Assembly: GCF_039852015.1 (NCBI RefSeq)
Contig: NZ_CP156627.1
Span: 558,001 to 622,000, forward strand
DNA: 64,000 bases
Origin: Robbsia sp. KACC 23696
GTDB taxonomy: Bacteria; Pseudomonadota; Gammaproteobacteria; Burkholderiales; Burkholderiaceae
Direction: 5' to 3'
The notes beneath the pieces were generated by a model, which was not told where the DNA came from, ran no database searches, and worked only from the letters and a program-made list of their open reading frames with translations. A program made the position numbers and the translations under genes. This document shows, piece after piece, positions 25,297-33,858 of this stretch (its first letter is position 1; each line of letters opens with the position of its first letter).

Positions 25297-26202
25297 ATGA
25301 CTCTCAAACAGCTCGAGGCCTTCTACTGGGCGGCAAGCCTTGGCAGCTTCTCAGTGGCCGCCACCCGCCTTCACGTGACGCAATCCACTCTCTCGAAGCG
25401 CATTGCTGAACTTGAAGCGGCGCTCAACGTACCGCTCTTTGACCGCTCGGCGCAGCGGTCCGTTTTGACGGAGCACGGCACTCGAATTCTCGGCCACGCT
25501 CACAAAATTCTGCAATTCGAGGGGGAGATTCATGAACTTCTCGGAACACCTCCACGCCTGTCTGGGCTGTGCCGCTTCGGCGTCAGCGAGCTCACGGCAC
25601 TTACCTGGTTTCCGAAGTTTGTTGCCCGGATTACGACCGAGCATCCGGACTTGGCATTAGAGCCGTATGTCGACTTGGCGGCAGGGCTTGAGCGACGTCT
25701 GGTTCGGGGCGAGATCGACTTCGCCATCCTGCCCCAGAGCAGCGAAAACAATCCGACGCTTACTTCCCTGCCTCTGGCGATACTGGATTTTGCATGGATG
25801 TCGTCACCCAAGCGCATACCCGCTGGTACCGTGTTGAAGTCAGAGGACATCGCGCACTATCCAATCTTGACTATGACTGCTGAGTCTCGATTGACTTCCG
25901 AATACGAGGCATGGGCTGCCGCCAACAAGTCACACGGTCGACGCATCCTAGCGTGCAACAGCCTGAGCGCAATCGTTGGACTGACCTTGGCTGACGTTGG
26001 CATCAGCTTCCTGCCGCGCCTTTTCATGCGCAACTTAGTCGATGCAGGCCAACTAAACGCTTTCAAGACGGTACCGGAGCTACCCAGCATCGAATACTGT
26101 TTCAAGTGGCGGACCGACGACACTCGCGCGTTCATATCGGCCCTTGCTCAGTTTGCCAAGGAGGAAGCTGATTACACGCTTTCCCTCGGATTCGCAGCCT
26201 GA
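25297..26202 (+). CDS. LysR-family transcriptional regulator
   Basis: A 301-residue regulator. The N-terminal winged HTH is MTLKQLEAFYWAASLGSFSV ... TRLHVTQSTLSKRIAELEAAL, with the periplasmic-binding-like effector domain from about residue 90. The start immediately gives the canonical LysR N-terminus. It is located between the MFS gene and the FMN dehydrogenase, all on the same strand and closely spaced, so it most likely activates this locus in response to its substrate. Confidence 0.9.
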   Translation: MTLKQLEAFYWAASLGSFSVAATRLHVTQSTLSKRIAELEAALNVPLFDRSAQRSVLTEHGTRILGHAHKILQFEGEIHELLGTPPRLSGLCRFGVSELTALTWFPKFVARITTEHPDLALEPYVDLAAGLERRLVRGEIDFAILPQSSENNPTLTSLPLAILDFAWMSSPKRIPAGTVLKSEDIAHYPILTMTAESRLTSEYEAWAAANKSHGRRILACNSLSAIVGLTLADVGISFLPRLFMRNLVDAGQLNAFKTVPELPSIEYCFKWRTDDTRAFISALAQFAKEEADYTLSLGFAA

Positions 26203-26230
26203 CTTTTATCTCCTCAACGCTACTAAAGAA

Positions 26231-27403
26231 ATGAAATTGCCAGCTGGCAGTGGTTCTCGCTTCTCCAGGATACTCAGCCTTGAAGACTTCGAGGCGGCAG
26301 CCAGACGACATCTGCCACGCCCCATCTTTGGTTATGTGCACGGCGCTGTGGAAGACAATGTTTCGCTGTCCATGACTCGCGATAGCTTCCGTTCCTACGC
26401 GTTCATACCTCGAGCGCTCGTGGATGTCTCACAGCGCTCGACCGCTACGACCTTGTTCGGTCATAGCTACGCTTCTCCGTTCGGTCTTGCACCGATGGGA
26501 TTGAGTGCGCTTTTCGCTTACCGCGGTGACATAGTGATGGCGCGTGCGGCCCGCGCCGCGAACCTGCCGATGATTATGAGCGGGTCGTCGCTGATTCGAC
26601 TCGAAGAGGTCGTCAAGGAACATCCTGATGCCTGGTTCCAGGCTTATTTGCCTGGCGAAGATTCTCGCATCACCGCCTTAATGGAGCGAGTCAAGAGAGC
26701 TGGGTTCAAGACACTCGTTATTACCGTTGATACACCGGTCGTCGCCAACCGGGAAAATAACATTCGAACAGGATTTTCAACCCCTCTCAAACCTTCGCTA
26801 CGTCTGGCTCTGGATGGCATCACGCATCCTTCATGGCTCTTCGGAACCTTCTTTCGGACAATCGCGAAGCACGGAATGCCTCACTTTGAAAATAACTACT
26901 CCGAACGCGGCGCGCCAATACTGTCGTCGACGGTACTTCGGGACTTTTCAGACCGAGGCCATCTAACGTGGAAGCACCTTAACAATATTCGGCGCATGTG
27001 GCCCGGCACTCTGATTATAAAAGGAATTTTGAGCGCACCAGACGCACGGACGGCGGTCGAATCAGGGGTCGATGCCATCATCGTGTCGAACCATGGAGGC
27101 CGTCAGCTTGACGGTGCGATTGCTCCTTTGTCTGTTTTGACCGAAATTGTGCAGGCTGTCCCCACGGTACCGGTCATGCTTGATAGCGGCATTCGACGCG
27201 GCACCGACGCATTGAAGGCGCTCGCACTTGGTGCCCGGTTCGTTTTCGTAGGTCGCCCCTTTGGCTATGCCGCTTCAATCGGAGGCGAAGTTGGCGTTTC
27301 TCATGCGATAAAGCTTTTGCACGAAGAGATTCGGCGGGACCTTGGGTTACTTGGCATAGCCGCGATCGATGACATAACCGCACAACACATCCGCAAGGTC
27401 TAA
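26231..27403 (+). CDS. FMN-dependent 2-hydroxyacid dehydrogenase (lactate oxidase family)
   Basis: A 390-residue TIM-barrel flavoenzyme. It shows SLEDFEAAARRHLPRPIFGY, the FMN contacts PFGLAPMGLSAL and VITVDTPVVANREN, and the catalytic block IIVSNHGGRQLDGAIAPL with the base His and substrate Arg, then VMLDSGIRRGTDALKAL and FVGRPFGYAASIGGE. It oxidises an L-2-hydroxy acid to the 2-oxo acid. ATG 26231 is preferred over the upstream frame that overlaps the LysR gene. With the D-specific dehydrogenase of the divergent operon, both stereoisomers could be handled. Confidence 0.9.
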   Translation: MKLPAGSGSRFSRILSLEDFEAAARRHLPRPIFGYVHGAVEDNVSLSMTRDSFRSYAFIPRALVDVSQRSTATTLFGHSYASPFGLAPMGLSALFAYRGDIVMARAARAANLPMIMSGSSLIRLEEVVKEHPDAWFQAYLPGEDSRITALMERVKRAGFKTLVITVDTPVVANRENNIRTGFSTPLKPSLRLALDGITHPSWLFGTFFRTIAKHGMPHFENNYSERGAPILSSTVLRDFSDRGHLTWKHLNNIRRMWPGTLIIKGILSAPDARTAVESGVDAIIVSNHGGRQLDGAIAPLSVLTEIVQAVPTVPVMLDSGIRRGTDALKALALGARFVFVGRPFGYAASIGGEVGVSHAIKLLHEEIRRDLGLLGIAAIDDITAQHIRKV

Positions 27404-28284
27404 ATCATTTGAGTGTCTGGCTTGTCGCCTTCCGTAGTATGACTAAACACGGCCTAAAGACGCCCGTCGCGAAACCGTGTCTCAGAATTAAAGAAATTAG
27501 AGAATTGGAGACGCCCAGCGTGCTGCGTTTTGTTATGGTCCAAGCTGCGGGCAATAGCGGTGCCACGCTAGCATCAGCGCGTGCTGCATCAGCTAAGATG
27601 GTACGTGCGGACCCTCCATGCGGTCACATGGTTTGATGGCGCAGCGTGTCATCGCCTCGAGCATACCGCCGCGTTTCAGAGGTAGGATGCGGGCCGAGCC
27701 ACCTCGGAAATGGACGGACCACCATCAACTTTGGCAGGTTCAGTGACCGCTTTCGGTATTATATCGACTCCCGAATGTCCAATTGCGTCATCGGTGAACG
27801 TCGTCTCCTGGCCGGTTGCCGCCCGACGCAGCGAACCGTCGAAGATGATGTCTCTCGGACTTCGCCGCAGTCGTCGTCCGGAGACAGCGCTTCGAGCGGC
27901 TCAAGGAACGTTCTCACCCGTGTCGGTTCTGCAATGAAGTCGTTGTCACTGTCGGATAGATACCCCCCTTCCACGCACTCGCGCTGTTGTTCAAAGATAA
28001 AAGCTATTTCGACCTCTTGAACCACCTTCACGATACTTCGCGCTAATCCCCAAAAAAAACCAACATTCGACGGCAATGACTAAGCCTTCTAAGGGGAAAG
28101 CATCAGCCGAAAGTCCGCTTCGGCCGAACAACTGCCGGTGCCCTCCCCGTACGGCCGTTGCATGAGGAGTAGCTGCGACCGCCAGCGTCGAAGTACGACA
28201 ATACAAATTCCCACTCGCAGCAAATAAGTCATGGGATTTGCACAAATCTGTCACTTTTCGCAGTAACGAGGTCACCCTACATTT
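27404..28284. other. Gene-poor region, possibly one decayed minus-strand gene
   Basis: About 880 bases have no convincing gene. On the minus strand two frames look protein-like and nearly join: FIAEPTRVRTFLEPLEALSP (around 27940-27880) and IIFDGSLRRAATGQETTFTD continuing to about 27710. They would join by a single frameshift near 27850. I do not recognise the family. The plus-strand frames in the same place read like antisense translation. Confidence 0.35.
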
Positions 28285-28353
28285 CTCGCTCATCGTCACT
28301 TCCGTTCAACAGATTATGAAAATCTGCTGCACGTCGTTTTGAGAAAAGGTCAT
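28285..28353 (-). repeat. Left-end remnant of the IS3 element seen at 2770
   Basis: Read on the minus strand from 28353, TGACCTTTTCTCAAAACGAC then ATAATCTGTTGAACGG and ATGAGCGAGA match the left terminus, leader and first codons of orfA at 2770-2838. The similarity stops after about 70 bases. It shows that the same IS type once sat here, and that only its left tip remains. Confidence 0.75.
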
Positions 28354-28370
28354 CAAAGATGGGGACCATA

Positions 28371-28460
28371 ATGGCAATCATTGATTGGCGTAACGACGCC
28401 GAGCGACTCGGCTTGTCCAACCGCGAGATCCGGCAACTGGAGAGCGCCATTCACGCCTGA
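28371..28460 (+). CDS. Very small open frame of unknown function
   Basis: Twenty-nine codons, MAIIDWRNDAERLGLSNREI then RQLESAIHA-stop, with a plausible amphipathic helix. It directly follows the IS left-end remnant, and a weak purine-rich GGGGA lies just upstream. It could be a fragment of a longer protein or a short real gene. No family recognised. Confidence 0.2.
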   Translation: MAIIDWRNDAERLGLSNREIRQLESAIHA

Positions 28461-28499
28461 ATTGACATCGCACTTGCCGAAAAATTTCACCACTGCGGC

Positions 28500-28961
28500 T
28501 TATTTTTGATCCCCACGACTAAGACCGTGTCGCCGAGGTGCGCGCAACATTGTGTCGAGGACGCGCAATATCGCCGAGCGATCTTTCTGATCCAAGTTCC
28601 GGAATTTGCTAATCAGCGTCAAACCGCCGGCACCGGGATCCTTCGACTCGGCCGTGAGCAGTTCCGACTCCCGCAATAACGCCAGGGCGCGACGCTCAAG
28701 CGTCGATATTTGATTGAGTCCTAGGGGTTGCGCCGCCTCCCGCCGTCCAAACAAAACGTAGACCACGTCCACGCCTATCGTGCCGGCAGCGACCAGATTC
28801 CGCGCGTCAGGCGCGGTCTTTCCGGTCTCGTGATTTCCGACCGTGTTCGGCTTTACACCAGTCAACCCTGCAAACGTTGCCTGCGACATACCCAAACGAT
28901 TCCGCTCTTCCGCAAGACGTAGGCCAATCGATATGGTGCGTTCCGCTTTGTTGACTTTCAT
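28500..28961 (-). CDS. XRE-family helix-turn-helix regulator
   Basis: A 153-residue protein. Residues about 10-70 are a Cro/C1-type HTH: IGLRLAEERNRLGMSQATFA, then GVKPNTVGNHETGKTAPDAR, NLVAAGTIGVDVVYVLFGRR. The C-terminal part is mostly helical (LNQISTLERRALALLRESEL) and of the type seen in phage/plasmid repressor-like regulators. ATG 28961 is chosen over a TTG at 28988 because the inverted repeat TTAAAG-AG-CTTTAA (28966-28979) sits just upstream of it, as expected for an autoregulatory operator. It is divergent from the two paralogous small genes at 29345 and 29762. Confidence 0.8.
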   Translation of the reverse strand: MKVNKAERTISIGLRLAEERNRLGMSQATFAGLTGVKPNTVGNHETGKTAPDARNLVAAGTIGVDVVYVLFGRREAAQPLGLNQISTLERRALALLRESELLTAESKDPGAGGLTLISKFRNLDQKDRSAILRVLDTMLRAPRRHGLSRGDQK

Positions 28962-28965
28962 CAGG

Positions 28966-28979
28966 TTAAAGAGCTTTAA
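28966..28979. promoter_or_regulatory. Candidate operator of the XRE regulator
   Basis: A perfect inverted repeat, TTAAAG-AG-CTTTAA, lies immediately before the preferred start codon of the XRE gene, and GGTTAA is repeated at 28964 and 28989. The position would block transcription of the regulator itself. This is inferred from symmetry only. Confidence 0.45.
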
Positions 28980-29344
28980 TGCACACAAGGTTAAGAAAAC
29001 AGGTGTCGGTACACACCCGTGTCGAGGCTGCGCGCCCGAACGCCAAACGATGTATCACCGATACACGCACGGATTGCGGCGCGAGACAAGTGATCCGACC
29101 TTAGCGAGTCAATTTTCTCGACATGCTTTTAATTCGTAGTACGACTGAATTTAACGGGCCGAATTGTGACCATATTTTCAAGGAATTTACTTAGGTTCGC
29201 ACGGCGCAATCCTATTGGCGCAGCCAAATACTGTCAACCGCATCAACGCATCAGAAAAGACTCAATCTTCGTTGCTTCCATATAGGTCGCAGCACATACG
29301 GCGAACTCCGCCCTCACCCCGAGCCGTTCTTTAGGATAGAAGCA
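28980..29344. other. Intergenic region between XRE regulator and the small paralogous genes
   Basis: About 365 bases without a protein-like frame. It should contain the divergent promoters of the XRE gene and of the gene at 29345. An AT-rich stretch near 29130-29190 is a possible promoter area for the plus-strand pair. No terminator or RNA gene recognised. Confidence 0.4.
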
Positions 29345-29704
29345 ATGACAGACGTCACCTTCACCCCACTTCCCTCTTCTCATGACGCGCAGTCCATGAT
29401 TCTTCCTCTACCGGAGTTCGCGATAGACCTGGTGCTTCCAAAACGAAACCGCCTGACGCCGGATCGCTACACCAAGGTGGCCGCCCTACTTGAACCGGTC
29501 CCCGTCGAATGCGCCGCTCCTGTAGAAGTCATGGGGCTTGCGCAAGACATCATCGACTACAGCCTGAGCGTGGGTTGGCAACTCACATCCATCAAAGGCA
29601 TGAACGACGCTGCGTCGACGGCGATTCTTGGCAAGCCAGGCGTGGATGTTCGATTCCGGGTCGTTGTCGACGCAGCCTACTTGAAACGGGTGTATGCGGC
29701 CTGA
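29345..29704 (+). CDS. Hypothetical protein, paralogue 1 of a tandem pair
   Basis: A 119-residue soluble protein without signal peptide or membrane segment and of no family I know. Its C-terminal half, AQDIIDYSLSVGWQLTSIKG ... AILGKPGVDVRFRVVVDAAY, matches the C-terminal half of the next gene position by position (D-[IV]-I-x-[YH]-x-L-x-x-GW-[QE]-[LI]-x-S, then KPG, then V and A spacing). The N-terminus is Pro-rich. The start ATG 29345 has AGGATAGAAGC upstream. Codon use is normal for a GC-rich genome, so it looks like a real gene. Confidence 0.65.
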   Translation: MTDVTFTPLPSSHDAQSMILPLPEFAIDLVLPKRNRLTPDRYTKVAALLEPVPVECAAPVEVMGLAQDIIDYSLSVGWQLTSIKGMNDAASTAILGKPGVDVRFRVVVDAAYLKRVYAA

Positions 29705-29761
29705 CTCAACCTCGGCGCTCTCATACGAAAGAGCGCTGCCCTTCTCGAACGGAGTGCCGAC

Positions 29762-30133
29762 ATGACCGAGTTCCACGTTGCATTCATTGAAGACGACCGC
29801 GGATCCCTGATCGTTTCCGATCACCGCGCCCAGTTCGAAAGCCCCGCACTGCAAAAAGGACACTCGCGTCACCAAAAATTTGAAACACTTGCGCCGGGTC
29901 TATCGGTGGGTGCCCGCTACAACCTCGCCAAGGTCGCGCCAGAGCTCGCGCCGATACGACGGACACGCGACGTTATCCGACACTGCCTGCGCACGGGATG
30001 GGAAATCGGATCCGTCGAAATCACCGATGCGATGATCGTCGTCGGCGTTTTCAGTAAGCCCGGCTCAAACATTACAATGCATGTCCGCGGCGAGCCGGCT
30101 TTCTTCGATGTGATCGGCCGAGCGCACTTTTAA
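29762..30133 (+). CDS. Hypothetical protein, paralogue 2 of a tandem pair
   Basis: A 123-residue soluble protein, 57 bases after paralogue 1 and probably in the same transcript. The C-terminal half, TRDVIRHCLRTGWEIGSVEI ... VGVFSKPGSNITMHVRGEPA, aligns with that of paralogue 1, while the N-terminal halves differ. This suggests an ancient tandem duplication followed by divergence. I can assign no function. The neighbouring divergent XRE gene suggests the pair is repressed by it. Confidence 0.65.
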   Translation: MTEFHVAFIEDDRGSLIVSDHRAQFESPALQKGHSRHQKFETLAPGLSVGARYNLAKVAPELAPIRRTRDVIRHCLRTGWEIGSVEITDAMIVVGVFSKPGSNITMHVRGEPAFFDVIGRAHF

Positions 30134-31180
30134 GAAGAACGCGGATGCGATTCTACAAAGAGCCGCCACTTGGTTCCTGGCCTGTTTCATTGAACTGCGT
30201 TACGCATCGGGTCGCGGTAGATCGAAAATCCTGGCTGATTACAGACGAATCATAACCAGGCCCGTTCTCTTCACGTTCGACCATCTTTTTTCCTCGCCTA
30301 GCCGATCAGTGTGCTGCTGGACGTCTGGTACTCAGAATCAGCCCCCCCGCCAGCCCAGGTCGAGCGCGAGCTGTGAGCTTTCAAGCGCATGCAAGGGCTG
30401 AGAAACGCGTCAAAAGCGGCAGCAAGAACGTCACCGAGCCAAGCCACGACACCGCCAGCCTGTGGATCGCCCACTTGCCATGATCACTGGCAAGATTTAG
30501 AAGCGCCGGTTCTGGCTCGGAGACTCGGACGCGCGGATCTCCGCCAGCAAGCAAAGGCGAATCTGCCAGCCGTCCGAATCCTCGGCGAACACATTCGCCG
30601 TCTTGAAGGAATGGCTGTGGCTGAGCGTCGCTCGGCTGGCAACATGCAGCGCGGGTATGCGGCGGGTAAGATCACCGACGGCGCGGGCGCGCAACGCGTC
30701 CCACCGCCAGGGCAGTTTTCATCCTGCGCACCTTGGCATATGGTTGAGAAAATGATGGACAACCCCATTTCCTCCCTACAATCAGTCGGACCGGGATCCG
30801 TGTCAACACGCATGCCCAGGTCTGCCTGCTCAACAAACCTGCTGGCACCCGATGCACTTAAGCACAGCGCGGGGCCGGCCTGCTGCCTCTACGTGACCGA
30901 GCACCGGCTGTGGTTGCGCGAGAAACTAGACGCACCGCTGCTTCCGCTTGACAAGCAATCCGACGACGACAACGCAGATCGACGCGGTTGCTCGCGGAGA
31001 GATTCGTGAATCTCCGTCGTGATTTGTTGTTCCATGGGTTTTTGATGCCGTGCCCTACTCTTAGCCGCGATTGACTCCGATTCGGCCTGAGCGGTCAGCT
31101 GAGGACCGGCCGATGAGTGACCGTTAACACCTAGAGTCGACATTGAAGATCCGTAGAATATATGACGTCTCTGCAGCAAC
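30134..31180. other. Gene-poor region of about 1 kb
   Basis: The longest plus frame here (30389-31009) is rich in Ser, Arg, Cys and His without domain-like patterning and reads like a non-coding frame. One minus stretch around 30615-30500 (FKTANVFAEDSDGWQIRLCL) looks somewhat protein-like but is short and ends abruptly. I regard the whole interval as non-coding or decayed. Confidence 0.35.
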
Positions 31181-31633
31181 TTAAAGTGGCAAGGTACGAT
31201 TCTGAACGACGCTTTTCATCACGAGAGTAGAGCGAAGCCGCAGGACGTTCGGCAAAGTCGACAAGCTTTCATCGTACAGCCGCTGATACGCTGCTAAGTC
31301 AGTGGTGATGATGTGCAGGATAAAGTCGGGGTCGCCGAACAGTCGTTGTGCCTGGATAATCTCCGGGACAGTTGGGACAGCCTCTTCGAATGCTTGCACG
31401 CTGCCGCGGTCCGTGCTCCCCAGGGTGACGAACACGATTGCCGAAAAGTTAAGCCCAAGAGCAACCGGGTTGATGATTGCCCTATAGTCAGCGATGATTC
31501 CCGCGTCTTCCAAAGCGCGTACGCGCCTGTGACAGGGTGAAAGGCTCAGCCCGATACGTTCGCCCAGTTCAGTAAGAGAAAGCCTGCCGTCTTTGTGCAG
31601 CTCCGCAAGAATCTTTCGGTCGTAGTCATCCAT
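31181..31633 (-). CDS. Lrp/AsnC-family transcriptional regulator
   Basis: A 150-residue regulator: HTH MDDYDRKILAELHKDGRLSL, TELGERIGLSLSPCHRRVRA, LEDAGII, then the RAM ligand-binding domain (FVTLGSTDRGSVQAFEEAV, IIQAQRLFGDPDFILHI). Length and motifs are standard. It is divergent from the ybaK/aminotransferase pair 240 bases away, and Lrp-type proteins commonly control such neighbours in response to an amino acid. Confidence 0.92.
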   Translation of the reverse strand: MDDYDRKILAELHKDGRLSLTELGERIGLSLSPCHRRVRALEDAGIIADYRAIINPVALGLNFSAIVFVTLGSTDRGSVQAFEEAVPTVPEIIQAQRLFGDPDFILHIITTDLAAYQRLYDESLSTLPNVLRLRSTLVMKSVVQNRTLPL

Positions 31634-31871
31634 CTGGTAGATATTGCCTCATTTCGGCATTTTTTGGCAAGACCTTAGAAGCACATTTTTCTATCTGCAC
31701 AGTATCCTTTGCTACCAGATACCAGCACTCTTAGCCGTCGTCGCTAAAGGCTCCTGTGATTGGCAGCCTCGTCGGGCATGCAGCTAGGCCGCCGATTTCA
31801 TTGACGGCAAGCACCTGCCTATAGACGCAGGATTGGGCGGCACGGACTAACGCAACGCGAAAAGAGGGTAC

Positions 31872-32345
31872 ATGAGTCTGTCTTCTGTTAAACAATTCTT
31901 TGCAGAGGCGGCGCCGGAGATCGAGGTGATCCAGCTCGCTACAAGCACAGCGACCGTCGCGCTCGCAGCCGAAGCCTTGGGTGTGACACCCGGTCAAATC
32001 GCAAAGACGCTTTCGATGCGGCTGCCTGATGAGGTCGTGCTTTTGGTAACTCGGGGCGATGCTCGTCTCGACAATAGAAAGTACAAGGAACGGTTCCGGG
32101 CAAAAGCGCGCATGTTAGAAGCGGCTGAGGTGGAAGCGCAGACCGGCCATCCGATTGGCGGGGTCTGCCCGTTCGGACTGCGTTATCCGATCCGGGTCTT
32201 CTGCGACATATCCCTTCGCGCGTTCGACGAGGTGCTGCCGGCCGGCGGAACGCCGGACTCGGCGGTGCGCATCACGCCCGAGCGTATGGCGCAGCTAACC
32301 GGCGCTGAATGGGTGGACGTGATGGCAGATTACGCCAGTGCCTAA
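31872..32345 (+). CDS. YbaK/ProX-type aminoacyl-tRNA deacylase
   Basis: A 157-residue stand-alone editing domain of the YbaK/EbsC family, which hydrolyses mischarged tRNA such as Cys- or Ala-tRNA(Pro). The characteristic Lys is in PGQIAKTLSMRLPDEVVLL, with GDARLDNRKYKERF, and the GGVCPFGLRYPIRVFCD and PAGGTPDSAVRITPERM loops are complete. It is followed by a rho-independent terminator-like hairpin and an aminotransferase gene, both likely under the divergent Lrp-type regulator. Confidence 0.9.
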   Translation: MSLSSVKQFFAEAAPEIEVIQLATSTATVALAAEALGVTPGQIAKTLSMRLPDEVVLLVTRGDARLDNRKYKERFRAKARMLEAAEVEAQTGHPIGGVCPFGLRYPIRVFCDISLRAFDEVLPAGGTPDSAVRITPERMAQLTGAEWVDVMADYASA

Positions 32346-32373
32346 AGGCCCGTCTCTCTGACCAAACAATATC

Positions 32374-32398
32374 TCGGTCCTGTCTAGGACCGATTTTT
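32374..32398 (+). terminator. Rho-independent terminator
   Basis: TCGGTCCT-GTCT-AGGACCGA forms a perfect 8-base stem with a 4-base loop and is followed at once by TTTTT. It lies 28 bases after the ybaK-type stop codon and 23 bases before the aminotransferase start, so it may separate or attenuate the two genes. Confidence 0.8.
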
Positions 32399-32421
32399 GA
32401 AAGTAACTAACTGGAGAACTC

Positions 32422-33588
32422 ATGCTTCGAACCCGTCCAGCTCGCCTGCAACACATAGCCAGTATCGGCGTCGATCGCATGGGCGCGATAGCCGATCATT
32501 TCAGCGCTGACCTGTTGCGACTTGAAAACCTAGATACCGACATCCCTCCAACTAAAGAGGCGTTAGACGTCACGCGTCAGGCGATCGCACACGATTCGTC
32601 CAATTCGTATCTGCCTTTCGTCGGCCAGGATAGGCTGCGTGCGAGCGCAGCCGCCCACGTCTCTGCGCTTTCCGGTCAGCACTACAAAATGGATCATGTC
32701 GTGATATCGGCAGGCGGACTCTCGGGCATTCTGAATACTCTGCTTGCGACAGTGGACACTGGCGACGAAGTGATCGTTACCGATCCAACCTATGCTGGCC
32801 TGCTGAACCGCATTCGTCTGGCCGGCGGTGTGCCCCGGCAGGTACCGTTCGATTTCACGGCAGGCGGTGAATGGAAGCTGAATCAGACTGCGCTACGAGC
32901 TGCAATCGGCCCTCAGACACGAGCGATGCTGCTCATGTCGCCATCGATGCCATCGGGAGGGGTCTTCGACTCTTCGGATTGGCATCTGATCGGGCAGCTG
33001 TGCGTAGAAAAAGACTTGCTGCTTATCCTCGATAGTGCAATGGAGCGGCTTCTGTTCGACGGGCGCGCGGTGATTCATCCTGCCGGTCTACCCGGCATGG
33101 CCGAACGTACCGTGATTGTCGGCGCCGCATCAAAAGAGTTGCGCATGATCGGCTGGCGTGTCGGATGGATCGTTGCACCGGAGTGGCTGATTCCCGATCT
33201 GATAGCCGTTTCGCTTGCCAACGTTGTTGTGCCTGTGGGAATCGCACAGGAAGCTGCGGCAGTTGCGCTTGAGCACACGGCTTCAGACCTGCCGGGTTAC
33301 GTGGGCGAGCTGGAGAGGAGACGTGATGCAATTGTCTCTGAGCTTGCCGGGCTTCCGTTCGGTTTGCCTGCAGGCGGCTGGTCTATGCTTCTTCGTGTAT
33401 CGGATTTTGGCTTTACCGGCACGCAGATGTCAGAGCGGCTCTTGGAAAGAGGAGTTTGCGCAACAGCTATGACAGGATGGGGGATCGAACATGGCGACCA
33501 ATACATCCGATTTGTTTTTGCCAACGAACCAGTCGGGCGGTTGCTCACTCTTGGCGACAAAGTGCGTGCTGCACTGGAAGGCGTATAA
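32422..33588 (+). CDS. PLP-dependent aminotransferase, class I/II
   Basis: A 388-residue fold-type I aminotransferase. It shows NSYLPFVGQDRLRASAAAHV (substrate arm), ISAGGLSGILNTLLATVDTG (PLP phosphate loop), VTDPTYAGLLNRIRLAGG, and LLILDSAMERLLFDG (the Asp pairing with the pyridine N). The PLP Lys is in VGAASKELRMIGWRVGWIVA, and Arg in GDQYIRFVFA binds the substrate carboxylate. The usual NPxNPTG is changed to MSPSMPSGGV, which is typical of some aspartate/arginine-type Burkholderia enzymes. The start ATG 32422 follows GGAG. The amino-acid substrate is unknown. Confidence 0.88.
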   Translation: MLRTRPARLQHIASIGVDRMGAIADHFSADLLRLENLDTDIPPTKEALDVTRQAIAHDSSNSYLPFVGQDRLRASAAAHVSALSGQHYKMDHVVISAGGLSGILNTLLATVDTGDEVIVTDPTYAGLLNRIRLAGGVPRQVPFDFTAGGEWKLNQTALRAAIGPQTRAMLLMSPSMPSGGVFDSSDWHLIGQLCVEKDLLLILDSAMERLLFDGRAVIHPAGLPGMAERTVIVGAASKELRMIGWRVGWIVAPEWLIPDLIAVSLANVVVPVGIAQEAAAVALEHTASDLPGYVGELERRRDAIVSELAGLPFGLPAGGWSMLLRVSDFGFTGTQMSERLLERGVCATAMTGWGIEHGDQYIRFVFANEPVGRLLTLGDKVRAALEGV

Positions 33589-33858
33589 CGGTCGCTAAAG
33601 GCCCGCTTCTGGCCGATCACCGACGGCCCTGCTCGCCGCCTACGTTTAATCTCGATGTCCGTTGTGCAGCCACTTTTGGTCAGCAACCAAAACCGGCCGA
33701 ATGACCCTTTAGGCCGAGTGACGGACATTTTCAGAACGTCGTAATCCGAAAAGCACACACATTTGCGCCTAACTCGCTAACCGCCCGTGGCGAACCATAG
33801 AACCATCATTTTGCGTCCCACGGATTCCGCAGCTATGGCATTCCTTCAGTCGCTCGGC
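33589..33858. other. Convergent intergenic region
   Basis: This 270-base stretch lies between the aminotransferase and the oppositely oriented GNAT-Nudix gene. It has several short GC-rich complementary segments (for example GGCCCGCTTCTGGCCGA near 33600) that could fold, but none has a T-run. No gene seen. Confidence 0.35.

Noticed and set aside
27646-28020. A 124-codon plus-strand frame
   Set aside because: Ser/Arg/Cys-rich, looks like the antisense of a decayed minus-strand gene.
30389-31009. A 206-codon plus-strand frame in a gene-poor region
   Set aside because: Residue composition and lack of conserved patches look non-coding; no ribosome binding site.
33589-33660. Terminator between aminotransferase and GNAT-Nudix gene
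   Set aside because: Complementary GC segments are present but stems are imperfect and there is no T-run.
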